61,006 nucleotides of DNA from an uncultured Rhodospirillaceae bacterium (GCA_943787205.1 CALSLN010000019.1:1-61006); one strand, 5' to 3'; counted from the first letter of the stretch, positions 8,283 to 17,776 are shown. A program made the numbers and translations. Notes: generated by a model not told the origin, from the letters alone.

Positions 8283-8461
8283 GCAGAGGTAACGTCTAAT
8301 GTGCCTACTTTCAGATGTCAGGCGGACGTGTTTTGGGCGCGCTGCAAAGTCTGTCCTCGGCCGAGGGCTTTTGAAGTGTACCCCGTCAGCACCAATGGAA
8401 CTAATTAGGGTAATTGCATAAGGGAGCGTTTTTGGCTCATCGTCACCGTAAGGAGTGAACG

Positions 8462-8836
8462 ATGAGACAGAGAACAGAACGTCATCAAGAAGCAGCAGAC
8501 CGGACTGTAAAGGATATCCGGCGTAAGACGCGCAAGCGTTATTCTTCCGAGGAGAAGATTCGTATTGTGCTCGCCGGATTGCGGGGCGAGGACAGCATTG
8601 CCGAGCTTTGTCGTCAGGAGGGCATTGCCCAGGGCCTGTATTATACCTGGTCGAAGGAGTTCCTTGAAGCTGGGAAGAAGCGCCTGGCTGGTGATACGGC
8701 ACGTGAGGCCAACACAGGCGAGGTCAAGGATCTTCGCCGCGAGGCGCGTGATCTCAAGGAGGTTGTGGCTGAACAGGCCCTCGAACTGCGTCTGCTTAAA
8801 AAAAGCATGATCGGGGATGGGGGAGACGAAGAATGA
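8462..8836 (+). CDS. IS3-family transposase OrfA (copy 2)
   Basis: Identical in protein sequence to the OrfA at 4270-4644: 124 residues with an HTH and a coiled-coil tail. It overlaps orfB by ATGA, with the same A7 run available for -1 slippage. Confidence 0.92.
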   Translation: MRQRTERHQEAADRTVKDIRRKTRKRYSSEEKIRIVLAGLRGEDSIAELCRQEGIAQGLYYTWSKEFLEAGKKRLAGDTAREANTGEVKDLRREARDLKEVVAEQALELRLLKKSMIGDGGDEE

Positions 8837-9813
8837 GATACCCTGCCTCCGAGAAGCTTGAGATCATCAAGCTGGTTGAACAGTCGCACCTGCCGGCCAA
8901 ACGCACATTGGATAAGCTCGGGGTTCCCCGCACCACCTTCTACCGCTGGTACGACAAGTATCTGGAGGGCGGGGTAGAAGCTCTCGAAGACAAGTCGCCC
9001 AAGCCGTCGCGGGTGTGGAACCGGATCCCGGATGACATCCGTGACCGGATTATCCATATGGCCCTGGAGAACCCGGAGCTGTCGCCCCGGGAACTGGCGG
9101 TACGCTTCACTGATACGCAGGCCTACTTCGTCTCGGAAGCTAGTGTTTACCGGCTTCTCAAGTCCCATGACCTGATCACCAGCCCAGCCTTTGTGGTGAT
9201 CAAGGCAAGCAGTGAGTTCAAAGACAAGACGAGCCGTATCAACCAACTCTGGCAGACCGACTTCACCTACATCAAGGTGATCGGATGGGGTTGGTTTTAT
9301 CTGAGCACCATCCTGGATGATTACTCGCGTTACATCATCACCTGGACTCTCTGCACGACCATGAAGGCCAGTGATGTGATGGACACTTTGGAACGGGCCT
9401 TACAGGCCTCAGGCTGTGATCAGGTTGAGGTTCAACACAAGCCACGTCTGCTCTCAGACAATGGACCGTCTTACCTCTCTGGTGAACTGGCCGAGTGGCT
9501 CGCTGACAACGGTATGGATCACGTGCGTGGTGCTCCCTATCACCCACAGACGCAGGGCAAGATTGAACGGTGGCATCAGACTTTGAAGAACCGCATCTTG
9601 CTGGAAAACTACTTTCTACCGGGTGATCTCAAGGCCAACATCGGACGCTTCGTCACCTACTACAATCACCACCGCTATCACGAGAGTCTGAGCAATCTGA
9701 CACCCGCCGATGTCTACTTTGGTCGCGGCGAAACCATTCTAATCGAAAGGGAAAGGATCAAACGAAACACCATCAAACAACGGCGCTTGCAACACCGCAA
9801 AGACGCCGCTTAA
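8833..9813 (+). CDS. IS3-family transposase OrfB (copy 2)
   Basis: Identical in protein sequence to the OrfB at 4641-5621: 326 residues, N-terminal HTH and an intact DD(35)E catalytic core. Confidence 0.95.
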   Translation: MRYPASEKLEIIKLVEQSHLPAKRTLDKLGVPRTTFYRWYDKYLEGGVEALEDKSPKPSRVWNRIPDDIRDRIIHMALENPELSPRELAVRFTDTQAYFVSEASVYRLLKSHDLITSPAFVVIKASSEFKDKTSRINQLWQTDFTYIKVIGWGWFYLSTILDDYSRYIITWTLCTTMKASDVMDTLERALQASGCDQVEVQHKPRLLSDNGPSYLSGELAEWLADNGMDHVRGAPYHPQTQGKIERWHQTLKNRILLENYFLPGDLKANIGRFVTYYNHHRYHESLSNLTPADVYFGRGETILIERERIKRNTIKQRRLQHRKDAA

Positions 9814-9888
9814 AATCAACAAACATGATGGGCCAAACTCTCTCTTAGTTTATCAACCCTTCTGTTCCAAATACTTTGATGACGGACA

Positions 9889-10068
9889 GCTGTCGAAATT
9901 AAACACGGCGTCAGACCGTACGTACGCGTAGACCTGAACGGAATTGGCGCCGTTTCCAACTTTCAAACCGGACGAAGATTTGTCCGAACTTTCTCCGCCT
10001 TGGGCGGAAGCTGCAGCAGTGAGTGCTGCGGTCAAACCGACCAGGGTATATACTGAACTTACTTTCAT
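9889..10068 (-). pseudogene. Porin-like outer-membrane protein, N-terminal fragment cut by IS copy 2
   Basis: Sixty codons remain before the frame runs into the IS end at 9889. They encode a signal peptide (MKVSSVYTLVGLTAALTAA) followed by a short Ser-rich linker and VQVYAYVRSDAVFNFD, which resembles the first beta-strand of DcaP-like and related alpha/gammaproteobacterial porins. ATG 10068 is preceded by a GAGG ribosome site. The rest of the barrel is absent from the left side of the IS, so the gene is lost or displaced. The porin assignment rests on one strand and is moderate. Confidence 0.6.
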
Positions 10069-10547
10069 AACGAAACCTCGTGCCTGTGATTGAAGATGGC
10101 AGAGACACTAGGAGACGTTTAGCGAGGTCGGTATTCCTGAAAAAGTATAGGCGCAAAGGGAAAAGTAGTACGAAGGATGTGAATGGCTTTTTTTTGAGCC
10201 GTTGGTATTACACGAAGAGTCCTTTGGAAATTACGATGTATACTTTCGTATGAGGCACTCGATGCGGCAATTATTCATTCGTATAATCCGTGCACGCTAC
10301 TCAAGTGAACACCCTAAATGGGAAAACCGGAAGCACTTACTGGGCTATATTGCATGCCTGTATGCAAGCAAGGGCAAAGGGCTCAATTACGGATGAAGAG
10401 AATGCAAAAATGGCCGCCGGTCTAGAAGACGCGAAGCCTTGGTTCTACTGTTTGGTGATCGCCCTCACCGAAGGGGCACCACGCCTTCTCAATAACAGCG
10501 GCATGGCATTGGCCAGCGCTCTAAGAGAACACTGGCCAGCGCAAGTT
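10069..10547. other. Gene-poor stretch with weak small ORFs
   Basis: About 480 bases upstream of the truncated porin. Two short plus-strand frames (10202-10396 and 10290-10559, the latter from GTG) can be drawn, but neither has a convincing start site or recognisable product. The second overlaps the end of the flavoprotein gene by 12 bases. A frameshifted remnant of one small gene is possible. The part next to 10068 probably holds the old porin promoter. Confidence 0.4.
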
Positions 10548-12044
10548 CTATATTTCTAATGTCATACCCAACCACCGTCCCAAGGCAAGGGCCGGGGTTA
10601 ACATCATGCCTGGCGTGAAGACGCTGCCAAGCGTTGCACCACTCCCGAGGACTTCACCGGTCGCATATAGATTTGGTACGACCGTCCCGTCTTCCTTAAG
10701 GACCCGCATGTCTTTATCGACGACAATGCCCACCGACGATGTGGCTGAGCTCCCGAGATGAATGACGGCGTAGTAAGGCCCCTGTGAGATCTTGCGCGGC
10801 ATGTATTCGCGTCCCAGTGGATCAGAGCCCGACCCGACGTTCGCATTGTATGCCTCAACAGTTTGAGCCAGACCTTCAGCGTCAATGCCGGCCTTCTTCG
10901 CAAGCTCCTCTAGGGACTCTGCCTTGAAGAACATGGGGTGGTCGTTGAAGTGGGCGCGGTATTCCTCATCAGACCAGCCGGGAAACCCGCTCGGTGCTGA
11001 CCTAAGAATCTGATCGTCAAAGACAATGGCGTAGCGAAACTTGTCTTGCTTTACCAAAGCGGATGCCCGCGCCTCAGTAAACGGCTCATCTTCGCGAATA
11101 AACCGTTGTCCTTGATTGTTAACCCATATTTCCCACGGTGGGCGCTGTAGTGGGTCTGTGTTGAAACGGCCGTAGGGCTTCGCTGGGAATGTGTCGGCTG
11201 TTAAGACCGAACCTGTTCCGGCGCGATGGAGCTCATGGCCGCGCAACATACCGCCAACGGATGTGGCAAGTTCTAGGCCTTTGCCCAGATTGCTTGGATA
11301 GGATCCCGCTGAATAACCCGGTTCACCAACCAGGCTTTCAAACACCTCGGGACTCATGGCGTAGCCGCCGGTGGTGATCAAAACATGTCGTCCACGAAAT
11401 GTAACGTCTCCCTCAGAAGATCTCGCACGAATGCCTTCAACTGCACCGGAATCAGATGTGATCAGTTCCGTCACTTCAGTATTGAGTTGCGTGACGACGC
11501 GACCGCTTTTCAGTTCGGGTTCCAATTCTTTGAGAACGACGGCAAGGATGTCGCGCCCATTGTTCTTGCCCCAAATGTAGCGGGCTGTCGTATACGTCGG
11601 GCGACCAGGGTCAGAGCCTGTGACTGGATGGTCGGGCAGAGGTGTTAGTCCGTTGTCGAGCAACCAATTGATTGTGTCTGGTGCTTCATCGCATGTCTTG
11701 CGAACAACATTCTTGTCAGCGAAACCGCCGGTGATCCGCATGACGTCCTCAAAATGCGCATCCGGACTATCGACGATTCCTTTTTTGTCTTGTGTTCGCG
11801 ACCCAGCGGCAGCGACTTGCCCATTCGCGAGGTGAAGTGTGCCCCCTACGGTCTCTGCTGAATCAACCAGTAAGACTTTGGCACCACGCCGTGATGCAAA
11901 AATGGCCGCTGGCAGTCCAGCGGTTCCGGCTCCGACGATGATGTAATCCCAATCCACAGCTTCTTTTCCCTCTGAATGGTTGCTAAATGTGGAGGACGCG
12001 ACAGATGCTGCCGCGGCGGTTCCTAAAAATTGGCGTCTCTTCAT
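10548..12044 (-). CDS. Tat-exported FAD-dependent oxidoreductase (fumarate reductase flavoprotein type)
   Basis: A 498-residue flavoprotein with an RRQFLG twin-arginine signal, so it is probably folded with FAD and exported to the periplasm. A dinucleotide motif GAGTAG (38-43) is followed by an FAD_binding_2 fold: TVGGTLHLANG, VLITTGGYAMSPE, and a C-terminal NLYATGEVLGSGATLGS typical of soluble fumarate reductases and flavocytochrome c relatives such as urocanate reductase and ketosteroid dehydrogenase. It lacks a fused heme domain. A triheme cytochrome c gene starts 235 bases away on the other strand and could be its electron partner; that pairing is inference and the cytochrome gene is frameshifted. 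Confidence 0.85.
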   Translation of the reverse strand: MKRRQFLGTAAAASVASSTFSNHSEGKEAVDWDYIIVGAGTAGLPAAIFASRRGAKVLLVDSAETVGGTLHLANGQVAAAGSRTQDKKGIVDSPDAHFEDVMRITGGFADKNVVRKTCDEAPDTINWLLDNGLTPLPDHPVTGSDPGRPTYTTARYIWGKNNGRDILAVVLKELEPELKSGRVVTQLNTEVTELITSDSGAVEGIRARSSEGDVTFRGRHVLITTGGYAMSPEVFESLVGEPGYSAGSYPSNLGKGLELATSVGGMLRGHELHRAGTGSVLTADTFPAKPYGRFNTDPLQRPPWEIWVNNQGQRFIREDEPFTEARASALVKQDKFRYAIVFDDQILRSAPSGFPGWSDEEYRAHFNDHPMFFKAESLEELAKKAGIDAEGLAQTVEAYNANVGSGSDPLGREYMPRKISQGPYYAVIHLGSSATSSVGIVVDKDMRVLKEDGTVVPNLYATGEVLGSGATLGSVFTPGMMLTPALALGRWLGMTLEI

Positions 12045-12278
12045 GGTGTGTCGCTCTTTTCCCTAGATTAGCTCCAAGACTCTCAAGTCGAATCCGCGGC
12101 TTGAGCCCGGTGTCAGAATTGCTGCAGGATTATGATGTGATCTGCAGGCATGGTCCAGAATTTGAGAATATGGGCAGTCGCTTTGGTCGCAGAGTGGCCT
12201 GCCTTGGCCTGGGCACTCGGCTCTACTAACATTGGCAAGAAGACGGTATGATAACGGCCTGTTTAGGTCAGGGGATTA

Positions 12279-13575
12279 ATGATGAATACGTTGAGCTTTA
12301 TGAGCTGTGCGCTCAGCCTAGTGGCCTTTGCTGCTGTGGCACAGTCTAATGCGGAGCAGGATGTCTCTCGAGGCGAATATCTTGCGCGAGCGGCGAACTG
12401 TGTGGCCTGTCATTCAGCCCCTGGTGGAGAAGCGCTCGCCGGCGGTCTCAAAATGGCGACTCCGGTTGGCGATATTTTCGTCACAAATATTACCCCAGAT
12501 GATGAAACCGGAATTGGCAGCTACACGCTGGAAGACTTTGATAACGCCATGCGCCTTGGCGTCGCTCAGGATGGCCATCGTCTCTACCCCGCAATGCCGT
12601 ACCCATCATATGCAAAGATTTCCGACGAGGATATTGAGGCGCTCTACGATTATTTCATGAATGAGGTTCCTGCGGTCCGGCAGGAGAACCAAGAAAACGA
12701 AATTCCATGGATACTTAGTTTTCGGTGGCCCCTAGCGATATGGAATGTTCTCTTTTTCGAAGATGAGACCTATGTCGCGGATAGCGAGAAGAGTGATGCT
12801 TGGAACCGTGGCGCTTATCTGGTGCAGGGGCTTGGTCACTGCGGCGCATGCCATACGCCGCGTGGGATCGCTTGGAACGAAGTTGCATTCGATGACAGTG
12901 ACCTCTGCTTACCTATCAGGAGCGTTCCTCGATAATTGGTATGCGTCTGATTTGACACAATCGAACCGAGCTGGTCTCGGCCGGTGGTCAAAAGAAGATG
13001 TCGCGACCTATATGAAAACGGGCCGGAATATGCACTCGACAGCTTTCGGGACGATGGACGAGGTGATCATTAACAGCACCCAGTATCTTTCACCTGAAGA
13101 TTTAGACGGCATGGCGACCTATCTCACGTCATTGCCTGCTGCCCATGACGATGGGGAATACATCTACGATGATGCCACTGTTGCAGTACTGCGCGGACCA
13201 GAGCGAAAGACCGCTCAAGGCGCGAACCTCTATATGCAAAATTGTGAATCGTGCCACGTTGATACGGGGAAGGGATATCCACCTTACCTACCACCTTTAG
13301 CAGGCAATCCACCGGTTATGGACCCCGACCCAGCCTCGCTGATCAATATTGTTCTGAATGGATCGTCTCGCCTTATCGTAGATGGCACACCTGATGCCTA
13401 TCGTATGCCCGGGTATCGGAAATCTCTGAACGATCAGCAGATCGCCGACATCGTGTCATTCATGAGGTCGGAATGGGGGAACAACGCGTCACCGGTCTCC
13501 GCCACTCAGGTTGCAGGTCTACGCGCGTTAACGGAGCAAGCTGACGACAGGATGCCGACCTTAAGAATGAAGTAG
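12279..13575 (+). pseudogene. Triheme cytochrome c, alcohol-dehydrogenase subunit type, one frameshift
   Basis: Two overlapping frames together encode one exported cytochrome c of about 430 residues with three CxxCH sites: CVACH, CGACH and CESCH. A signal peptide precedes the first. The order and spacing match the cytochrome subunits of membrane alcohol/gluconate dehydrogenases. Frame 3 is left at about 12902-12903 (ACCTCT): removing one C restores AFDDSDSAYLSGAF across the joint. So this is either a recent single-base insertion or a sequencing error. Without correction the product stops after two hemes. Confidence 0.85.
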
Positions 13576-13577
13576 GT

Positions 13578-14396
13578 TCATTCAAAAGCCTGAATGCAAA
13601 AGTCTCCGACCGCGGCGCACCAAGCTTCTGTGCAAAGATCAACGGTATAGATATTGCCGCCTGGGATTACGTGAGTCGGAATCTCAGGTATGAGCGGCAA
13701 GACCTGCTCAATGTTCGGTGTTTCAACATCACGGTCACCGTAGACGATCAGGATCGGGCACGAGATTAATTTAAGCCGGTCTGTCAGGTCGTATTTGTAG
13801 ACGGCATGATAAGCTGAAACGGCTGAATCGCCGGTCATCACGGCGGTTAGAAATCGTTTCTGAAAGATCTTGGGGTCGATCGGCGCTGCAACTTGCCATC
13901 TCGCCTGCCAGAGTTCGCTGAGGTGAGATCCATCCTCACGGGGCGGTGGCGGCGGTTTCATCCGAGGCTTACGCCGTGGTGCCCCAGGCGGTAGCGGCGG
14001 CCGCAGCGGCGGCCCTGATAGAACCAAAGCCCCAACGCGGTCCGGGGATTGTATCGCGAGTTGAATGGCAAACGTTGCCCCCGTGTGGACACCGCAAACC
14101 GTAAAGCGATCCAGGCCTAAAGCGTCAGCAACATCCAAGATGGACTGAGCGTAATCTTCTGGCTCTAGTTCTCGTTGGGGTTTATCGGAAAGCCCGTAGC
14201 CTAGTGTATCTAGCGCTATCGCCCGGAAACGGTTTGCCAAAGTAGGAAGGGCGGCCTCAAACATGTTCCCCGCTTGAGGTGATTGATGCAGCAGTAGAAG
14301 AGGCGGCAAGTTTTTTGCGGCCGTATCGTAATAGTGAATTTGTCCGAATGATGTGTCCGCATAGCCTCTGCGGACAGGGGGAGAAGGCGTTACCAC
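13578..14396 (-). CDS. Alpha/beta-hydrolase-fold protein with His at the nucleophile position
   Basis: A 272-residue alpha/beta-hydrolase fold with the oxyanion region LLLLHQSPQAG (about 33-43) and LDTLGYGLSD. The nucleophile elbow reads CGVHTGA (101-107), putting His104 where Ser, Cys or Asp is expected. A proline/arginine-rich insert (about 141-165) sits before the cap. The usual C-terminal catalytic His is not evident (IPGGNIYT). The start is GTG 14396, overlapping the upstream glyoxalase stop by 7 bases, so translation is probably coupled. The fold is certain; hydrolase activity is not. The same H-x-S-P and G-x-H-T-G pattern occurs at 36855-38564. Confidence 0.85.
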   Translation of the reverse strand: MVTPSPPVRRGYADTSFGQIHYYDTAAKNLPPLLLLHQSPQAGNMFEAALPTLANRFRAIALDTLGYGLSDKPQRELEPEDYAQSILDVADALGLDRFTVCGVHTGATFAIQLAIQSPDRVGALVLSGPPLRPPLPPGAPRRKPRMKPPPPPREDGSHLSELWQARWQVAAPIDPKIFQKRFLTAVMTGDSAVSAYHAVYKYDLTDRLKLISCPILIVYGDRDVETPNIEQVLPLIPEIPTHVIPGGNIYTVDLCTEAWCAAVGDFCIQAFE

Positions 14397-14809
14397 GTGC
14401 CCTGATCAGGCATGCTGGCCCAAGGCTCCTCAGGTGGCAAAGGACCGCCTTTCTGTAGCAGTTCGAACGAGATGCCATCGGGTGACTTTACGAAGGCCAT
14501 AAACCCATCTCGTGGCGGAAGATTGAGACTCAGGCCCTTGTCCATGAGTTCCCGGCAGGTGTCATAAATATTATCGACCTGATAGGCGACATGGCTAAAG
14601 CTGCCATACTTCTCGCGATCTTCTGCATTGTGATAGTAGACGACCTCGATCTGAGCTTCGTCGTTGTCGGGCATCGCTAGGAAGATGATGTCGCAGGGAC
14701 GTTGGTGTCCTTTAAAACGCCGGACTTCAACCATGCCCATCTGGCCACAGTAAAAATCCAGCGCTTTATCAAGGTCAGTGACCCGAACGGCTGTATGCAG
14801 ATACTTCAT
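14390..14809 (-). CDS. Glyoxalase I-like metalloenzyme (VOC family)
   Basis: A 139-residue VOC-fold protein close in length and pattern to lactoylglutathione lyase, which isomerises the glutathione hemithioacetal of methylglyoxal. All four GloA-type metal ligands are visible: His5 (KYLHTAV), Glu55 (QIEVVYY), His73 (SFSHVAY) and Glu116 (ISFELL). The stop overlaps the GTG of the downstream alpha/beta-hydrolase-like gene. The pairing suggests they act on one pathway, so the substrate may not be methylglyoxal. A gloA symbol is withheld for that reason. Confidence 0.85.
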   Translation of the reverse strand: MKYLHTAVRVTDLDKALDFYCGQMGMVEVRRFKGHQRPCDIIFLAMPDNDEAQIEVVYYHNAEDREKYGSFSHVAYQVDNIYDTCRELMDKGLSLNLPPRDGFMAFVKSPDGISFELLQKGGPLPPEEPWASMPDQGTW

Positions 14810-14854
14810 GTTATGAAGTGCCTCGTTTCCCGTTCATGGCCTTTCGGTATCTGC

Positions 14855-15382
14855 TTATTCGCCGATGTTTTCTCTGCGTGTTGGTGGCACCCAGCTTACT
14901 TCACCATCTTTGAAGCGCTCAATGGCGGCTTGAAGGATGTCGTGGGCTTCGCAGCCACGTGGGCAAAGGTTCGCCAGTTTTTGCAAATTCACGGCCGCGG
15001 CTTCCTGGTTGCCAATCTTTAGGTACAGCTCACCTTGATACTCAAGGGCGCCCTTGTGGGTAGGGTCAGATGCGAGCGCAGCGTTGTAGTTTTCCATCGC
15101 TTCGTCATGCTTTCCCATGCTGCGTAGGCTATAGGCCTTCAGTGTCAGGGCTTCAGCGTTCTCGGGGTACCATTCGATGACTTCATAATCGAGGTATGAG
15201 ATGGCTTTCTGATACTCGCCAGCATCAATCAGTTCCTGAACTTCTTCGAAATCTAGGTCGTCTTCCAGTGGAAAGTCGACACCAGCAATGGCCCAGGCTT
15301 GCGCCGAAAAACCAGCGATGAGGACTGCTGCGGCAATGCCAGAGAGTGTGGTGGAGAAGAGCTTATTCAATGGGCTGGTCAT
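14855..15382 (-). CDS. Exported TPR-repeat protein
   Basis: 175 residues with a signal peptide (TLSGIAAAVLIAGFSAQAWA) and at least three tetratricopeptide units (for example EYQKAISYLDYEVIEWYPEN and KHDEAMENYNAALASDPTHK). TPR proteins are periplasmic scaffolds for protein contacts. It lies 45 bases upstream of the glyoxalase gene on the same strand and may belong to the same transcript. No catalytic motif is present. Confidence 0.8.
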   Translation of the reverse strand: MTSPLNKLFSTTLSGIAAAVLIAGFSAQAWAIAGVDFPLEDDLDFEEVQELIDAGEYQKAISYLDYEVIEWYPENAEALTLKAYSLRSMGKHDEAMENYNAALASDPTHKGALEYQGELYLKIGNQEAAAVNLQKLANLCPRGCEAHDILQAAIERFKDGEVSWVPPTRRENIGE

Positions 15383-15474
15383 TGTTTTTCCTTTTCGATC
15401 TTAAAGTCTTGCATGCCAGTTACGGCCGCACTTTTGAAACGTTATTCAAGCAATTAAAAACTATGTAGGAACAC

Positions 15475-15496
15475 AAAACCCCGCACTCAAGCGGGG
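15475..15496 (-). terminator. Rho-independent terminator
   Basis: CCCCGC (15479-15484) pairs with GCGGGG (15491-15496). On the minus strand the stem is followed by TTTTGTGT. It ends the 116-residue gene at 15544-15894 and separates it from the TPR gene. Confidence 0.8.
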
Positions 15497-15543
15497 TCGT
15501 ATGCCAGTCTATGCTTTAGACCTTACGGTCGTAAGTAAGATGT

Positions 15544-15894
15544 CTACTTGTTTTCACGTGTAAATGCTGCGGACACAGGTAGGTCGCCTTCGCGCAGAAG
15601 CGGTGAGTAGGTCAAATCGATAAAGCGGTCACGATCCTTTTGCCACTCAGCATCTTGTTCTGCTGTGGGCATGTAGGTCTCGATCATCTCAGCTGTTACG
15701 CCTTTTTCAGCCAAGAGGGCTTCGACCACTTTCATGCGGCGACGGTTTGACCAGACTTCCGCGCCAAGAGCGATGAGGCTGGTCATCATGTTGTCGAGAA
15801 CTGGATTACCGAGAAATACAGCGCGCTCCACATCGGATGCAATGAAATCAGATGCGTATGTCGGGCGGTCTGTTTTGAGTTTACTTGTGGCCAT
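15544..15894 (-). CDS. Hypothetical 116-residue protein
   Basis: Soluble, with no signal peptide. The central half is helical and contains NRRRMKVVEALLAEKG, and the ending is acidic-basic mixed. A clear GGAG site precedes ATG 15894 and a strong terminator follows, so it is a real single-gene unit. I do not recognise the family. Confidence 0.65.
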   Translation of the reverse strand: MATSKLKTDRPTYASDFIASDVERAVFLGNPVLDNMMTSLIALGAEVWSNRRRMKVVEALLAEKGVTAEMIETYMPTAEQDAEWQKDRDRFIDLTYSPLLREGDLPVSAAFTRENK

Positions 15895-16053
15895 GTTTCT
15901 CTCTCCTTAAATGCGTCGGAAGCTCAATTGACAGTAGAATAGTGTGGTCTGGAGAGGTGCGCAATCGCCGTTATCGGAATGGCCATTCCCCGGACCAACA
16001 GGCCACTCCTCACGGAAACAACCTATCTCATTGAAATCATTACGTAATTGAGA

Positions 16054-17646
16054 TCAATCTCTAAATGCGAGCCATCTCGACGGATAGACTCCTCGTGCAT
16101 TATCGACCCATCCACTGATGTTGGGCCGTACGAGCCGCCGCCCCGAATAAAAGTAGAGCGGAATCATGGGCTGGTCGGCCAAGGCCTTACTCTCAGCCTC
16201 ATAGGTCAAACGGGCCCGTTCCTCCGGATCATTGGTGTACCAGGCCTTTAGGAAGAGCTCATTGAACTCAGCGCTCTCATACTGTGTGAAGTTGCGTGAG
16301 CTTAGGTCTGAGTGCAGGAACTGTATGAAGGAGGCTGGGCCATAGTTGCCGGCAACATGAAGGTAGCGCGCGACGGCAAAATTGTTATTCATGCGGTCTG
16401 CGGCCAGAATTTTACGTTCCGTGTTTAAAAGTTCGGTCTGAACACCGACTTGTCGCCACATGGCGGAAATGGCGGCGGCTTGCCGTGCTTGCAAATCTTG
16501 GGTGTTGTATCGAATCGGAACGACCAAAGGATTGTCGGGGCCAAAACCCGCATCCGCAAGAAGACGCCGAGCCTCCGTTCGTTTTTCATCCATGCTAAGG
16601 GTCGCAAAGTCTGCTTGAGGACGCTTTTCGTAATTACTGACTGTAGGTGGAACGTAACTGTAGGCGGGTGTTTCGCCCGTACGCAAAACCCTATTCACCA
16701 GTGTTTCTCTATCAATCGCCATAGAAAGCGCGCGGCGCACACGAACGTCGTCGAATGGCGGCAATTTCGTATTGAACAGATAGACTTCTGTCGTCAGTCC
16801 TGGCGTAACCCGTAACGTTTCGGGCATCGTTTCTTGGATGAAGCTGAGTTGATTGGGCGGGAAGAACACGAGCGCGTTTAATTCTCCAGACTGAAAGCGA
16901 CGAAAGCCTGTGTTCATGTCTTCGGACGGAACATGGTAAACTACATCCAAGTTCACGTTGTCTGCATCATGAAAATATTCATTTTTCACGAGTTTGACGT
17001 GAGAGCCGGGCGACCATTCTGCTAGCTTGAAGGGACCGTTCACGACCATGTTTTCTGGTCGAGTCCATGCGGTGCCATACTTTTCCACAACATGTTTAGG
17101 GACAGGGCGAGCGTCGATGGCGAGCACGTCCATGAGGTACGGTGCAGGATAGGCCAGTCGAATAATGAGGGTGTCGGAGTCCTGCACTTCAACGCCTAAA
17201 CTTTCTACGGGTAACTCACCCTTGCTGACTGCTAGAGAATTTAAGATGGGACGAAAGTATTCTGCCGTACGTGAGGCGGTTGCCGGATCAAGCTGCCGAC
17301 GAAACGTATATAGAAAATCGTTGGCGTCGATTGGCGTGCCGTCTGACCACAGCAATCCGTCGCGCATATTAAACGTATAGGTTAGACCGTCTTCGCTAAT
17401 CGTCCATGATTCAGCAGACCCAGGAATAGACTCATCAGCGGCGGACGTTGTTGCCAGCGGTAGGAACATGTCGGTCAGGATTGTTGATTCGAACGCCGCG
17501 AGAATCCTATGCGGGTCGAGGCTCTCTGGATCACCACCACCACCGCGTCGGAAAACACGTTCTTCTTGGGCGCTTACAGACGTCGACAAGAGCAGTGCAC
17601 CAAGGAGCAGCGCAATCACTTGAAAATTTTTTATATGGCTCATCAT
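16054..17646 (-). CDS. ABC transporter substrate-binding protein, OppA/SBP_bac_5 family
   Basis: A 530-residue periplasmic binding protein. It has a signal peptide (VIALLLGALLLSTSVSA), then GGGGDPESLDPHRI, a typical SBP_bac_5 opening, and the family signature region where the protein fits peptides: WSDGTPIDANDFLYTFRR. The C-terminal PMIPLYFYSGRRLVRPNISGW is also typical of OppA. Permease and ATPase genes are absent nearby, so it is an orphan binding protein here; partners must be elsewhere. Peptide is the usual ligand, but other ligands are known in this family. Confidence 0.92.
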   Translation of the reverse strand: MMSHIKNFQVIALLLGALLLSTSVSAQEERVFRRGGGGDPESLDPHRILAAFESTILTDMFLPLATTSAADESIPGSAESWTISEDGLTYTFNMRDGLLWSDGTPIDANDFLYTFRRQLDPATASRTAEYFRPILNSLAVSKGELPVESLGVEVQDSDTLIIRLAYPAPYLMDVLAIDARPVPKHVVEKYGTAWTRPENMVVNGPFKLAEWSPGSHVKLVKNEYFHDADNVNLDVVYHVPSEDMNTGFRRFQSGELNALVFFPPNQLSFIQETMPETLRVTPGLTTEVYLFNTKLPPFDDVRVRRALSMAIDRETLVNRVLRTGETPAYSYVPPTVSNYEKRPQADFATLSMDEKRTEARRLLADAGFGPDNPLVVPIRYNTQDLQARQAAAISAMWRQVGVQTELLNTERKILAADRMNNNFAVARYLHVAGNYGPASFIQFLHSDLSSRNFTQYESAEFNELFLKAWYTNDPEERARLTYEAESKALADQPMIPLYFYSGRRLVRPNISGWVDNARGVYPSRWLAFRD

Positions 17647-17776
17647 ACAGGCGTCCTGTGGGGTTTGTTGGGTCTGCGAGTCCGGCCTTGGTCAGACTAG
17701 AAACCTAAAGCGGAGGGAGGGAGCGGTAAACGTGTTTCAGAGTGCGTCCTAGCCGGGCTTACTCGCGCGGATAGGA

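Larger units (their letters stand above)
8377..9888 (+). mobile_element. IS3-family insertion sequence, copy 2
   Basis: Second 1512-bp copy, same orientation as copy 1 and separated from it by 2.7 kb. Ends are TGTACCCCGTC and GATGACGGACA. Flanks are AAG on the left and GCT on the right, so there is no target-site duplication. Its right end truncates a porin gene whose remaining part is not on the left side. Copies 1 and 2 form direct repeats able to delete the segment between them. Confidence 0.93.

Noticed and set aside
10290..10559. GTG-started frame of 89 codons
   Set aside because: No recognisable product, weak start, and it overlaps the flavoprotein end. Kept only as a note in the intergenic entry.
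13578..14396. Annotation of this protein as a serine esterase
   Set aside because: The elbow has His instead of Ser and the C-terminal His is not evident, so serine chemistry cannot be supported.
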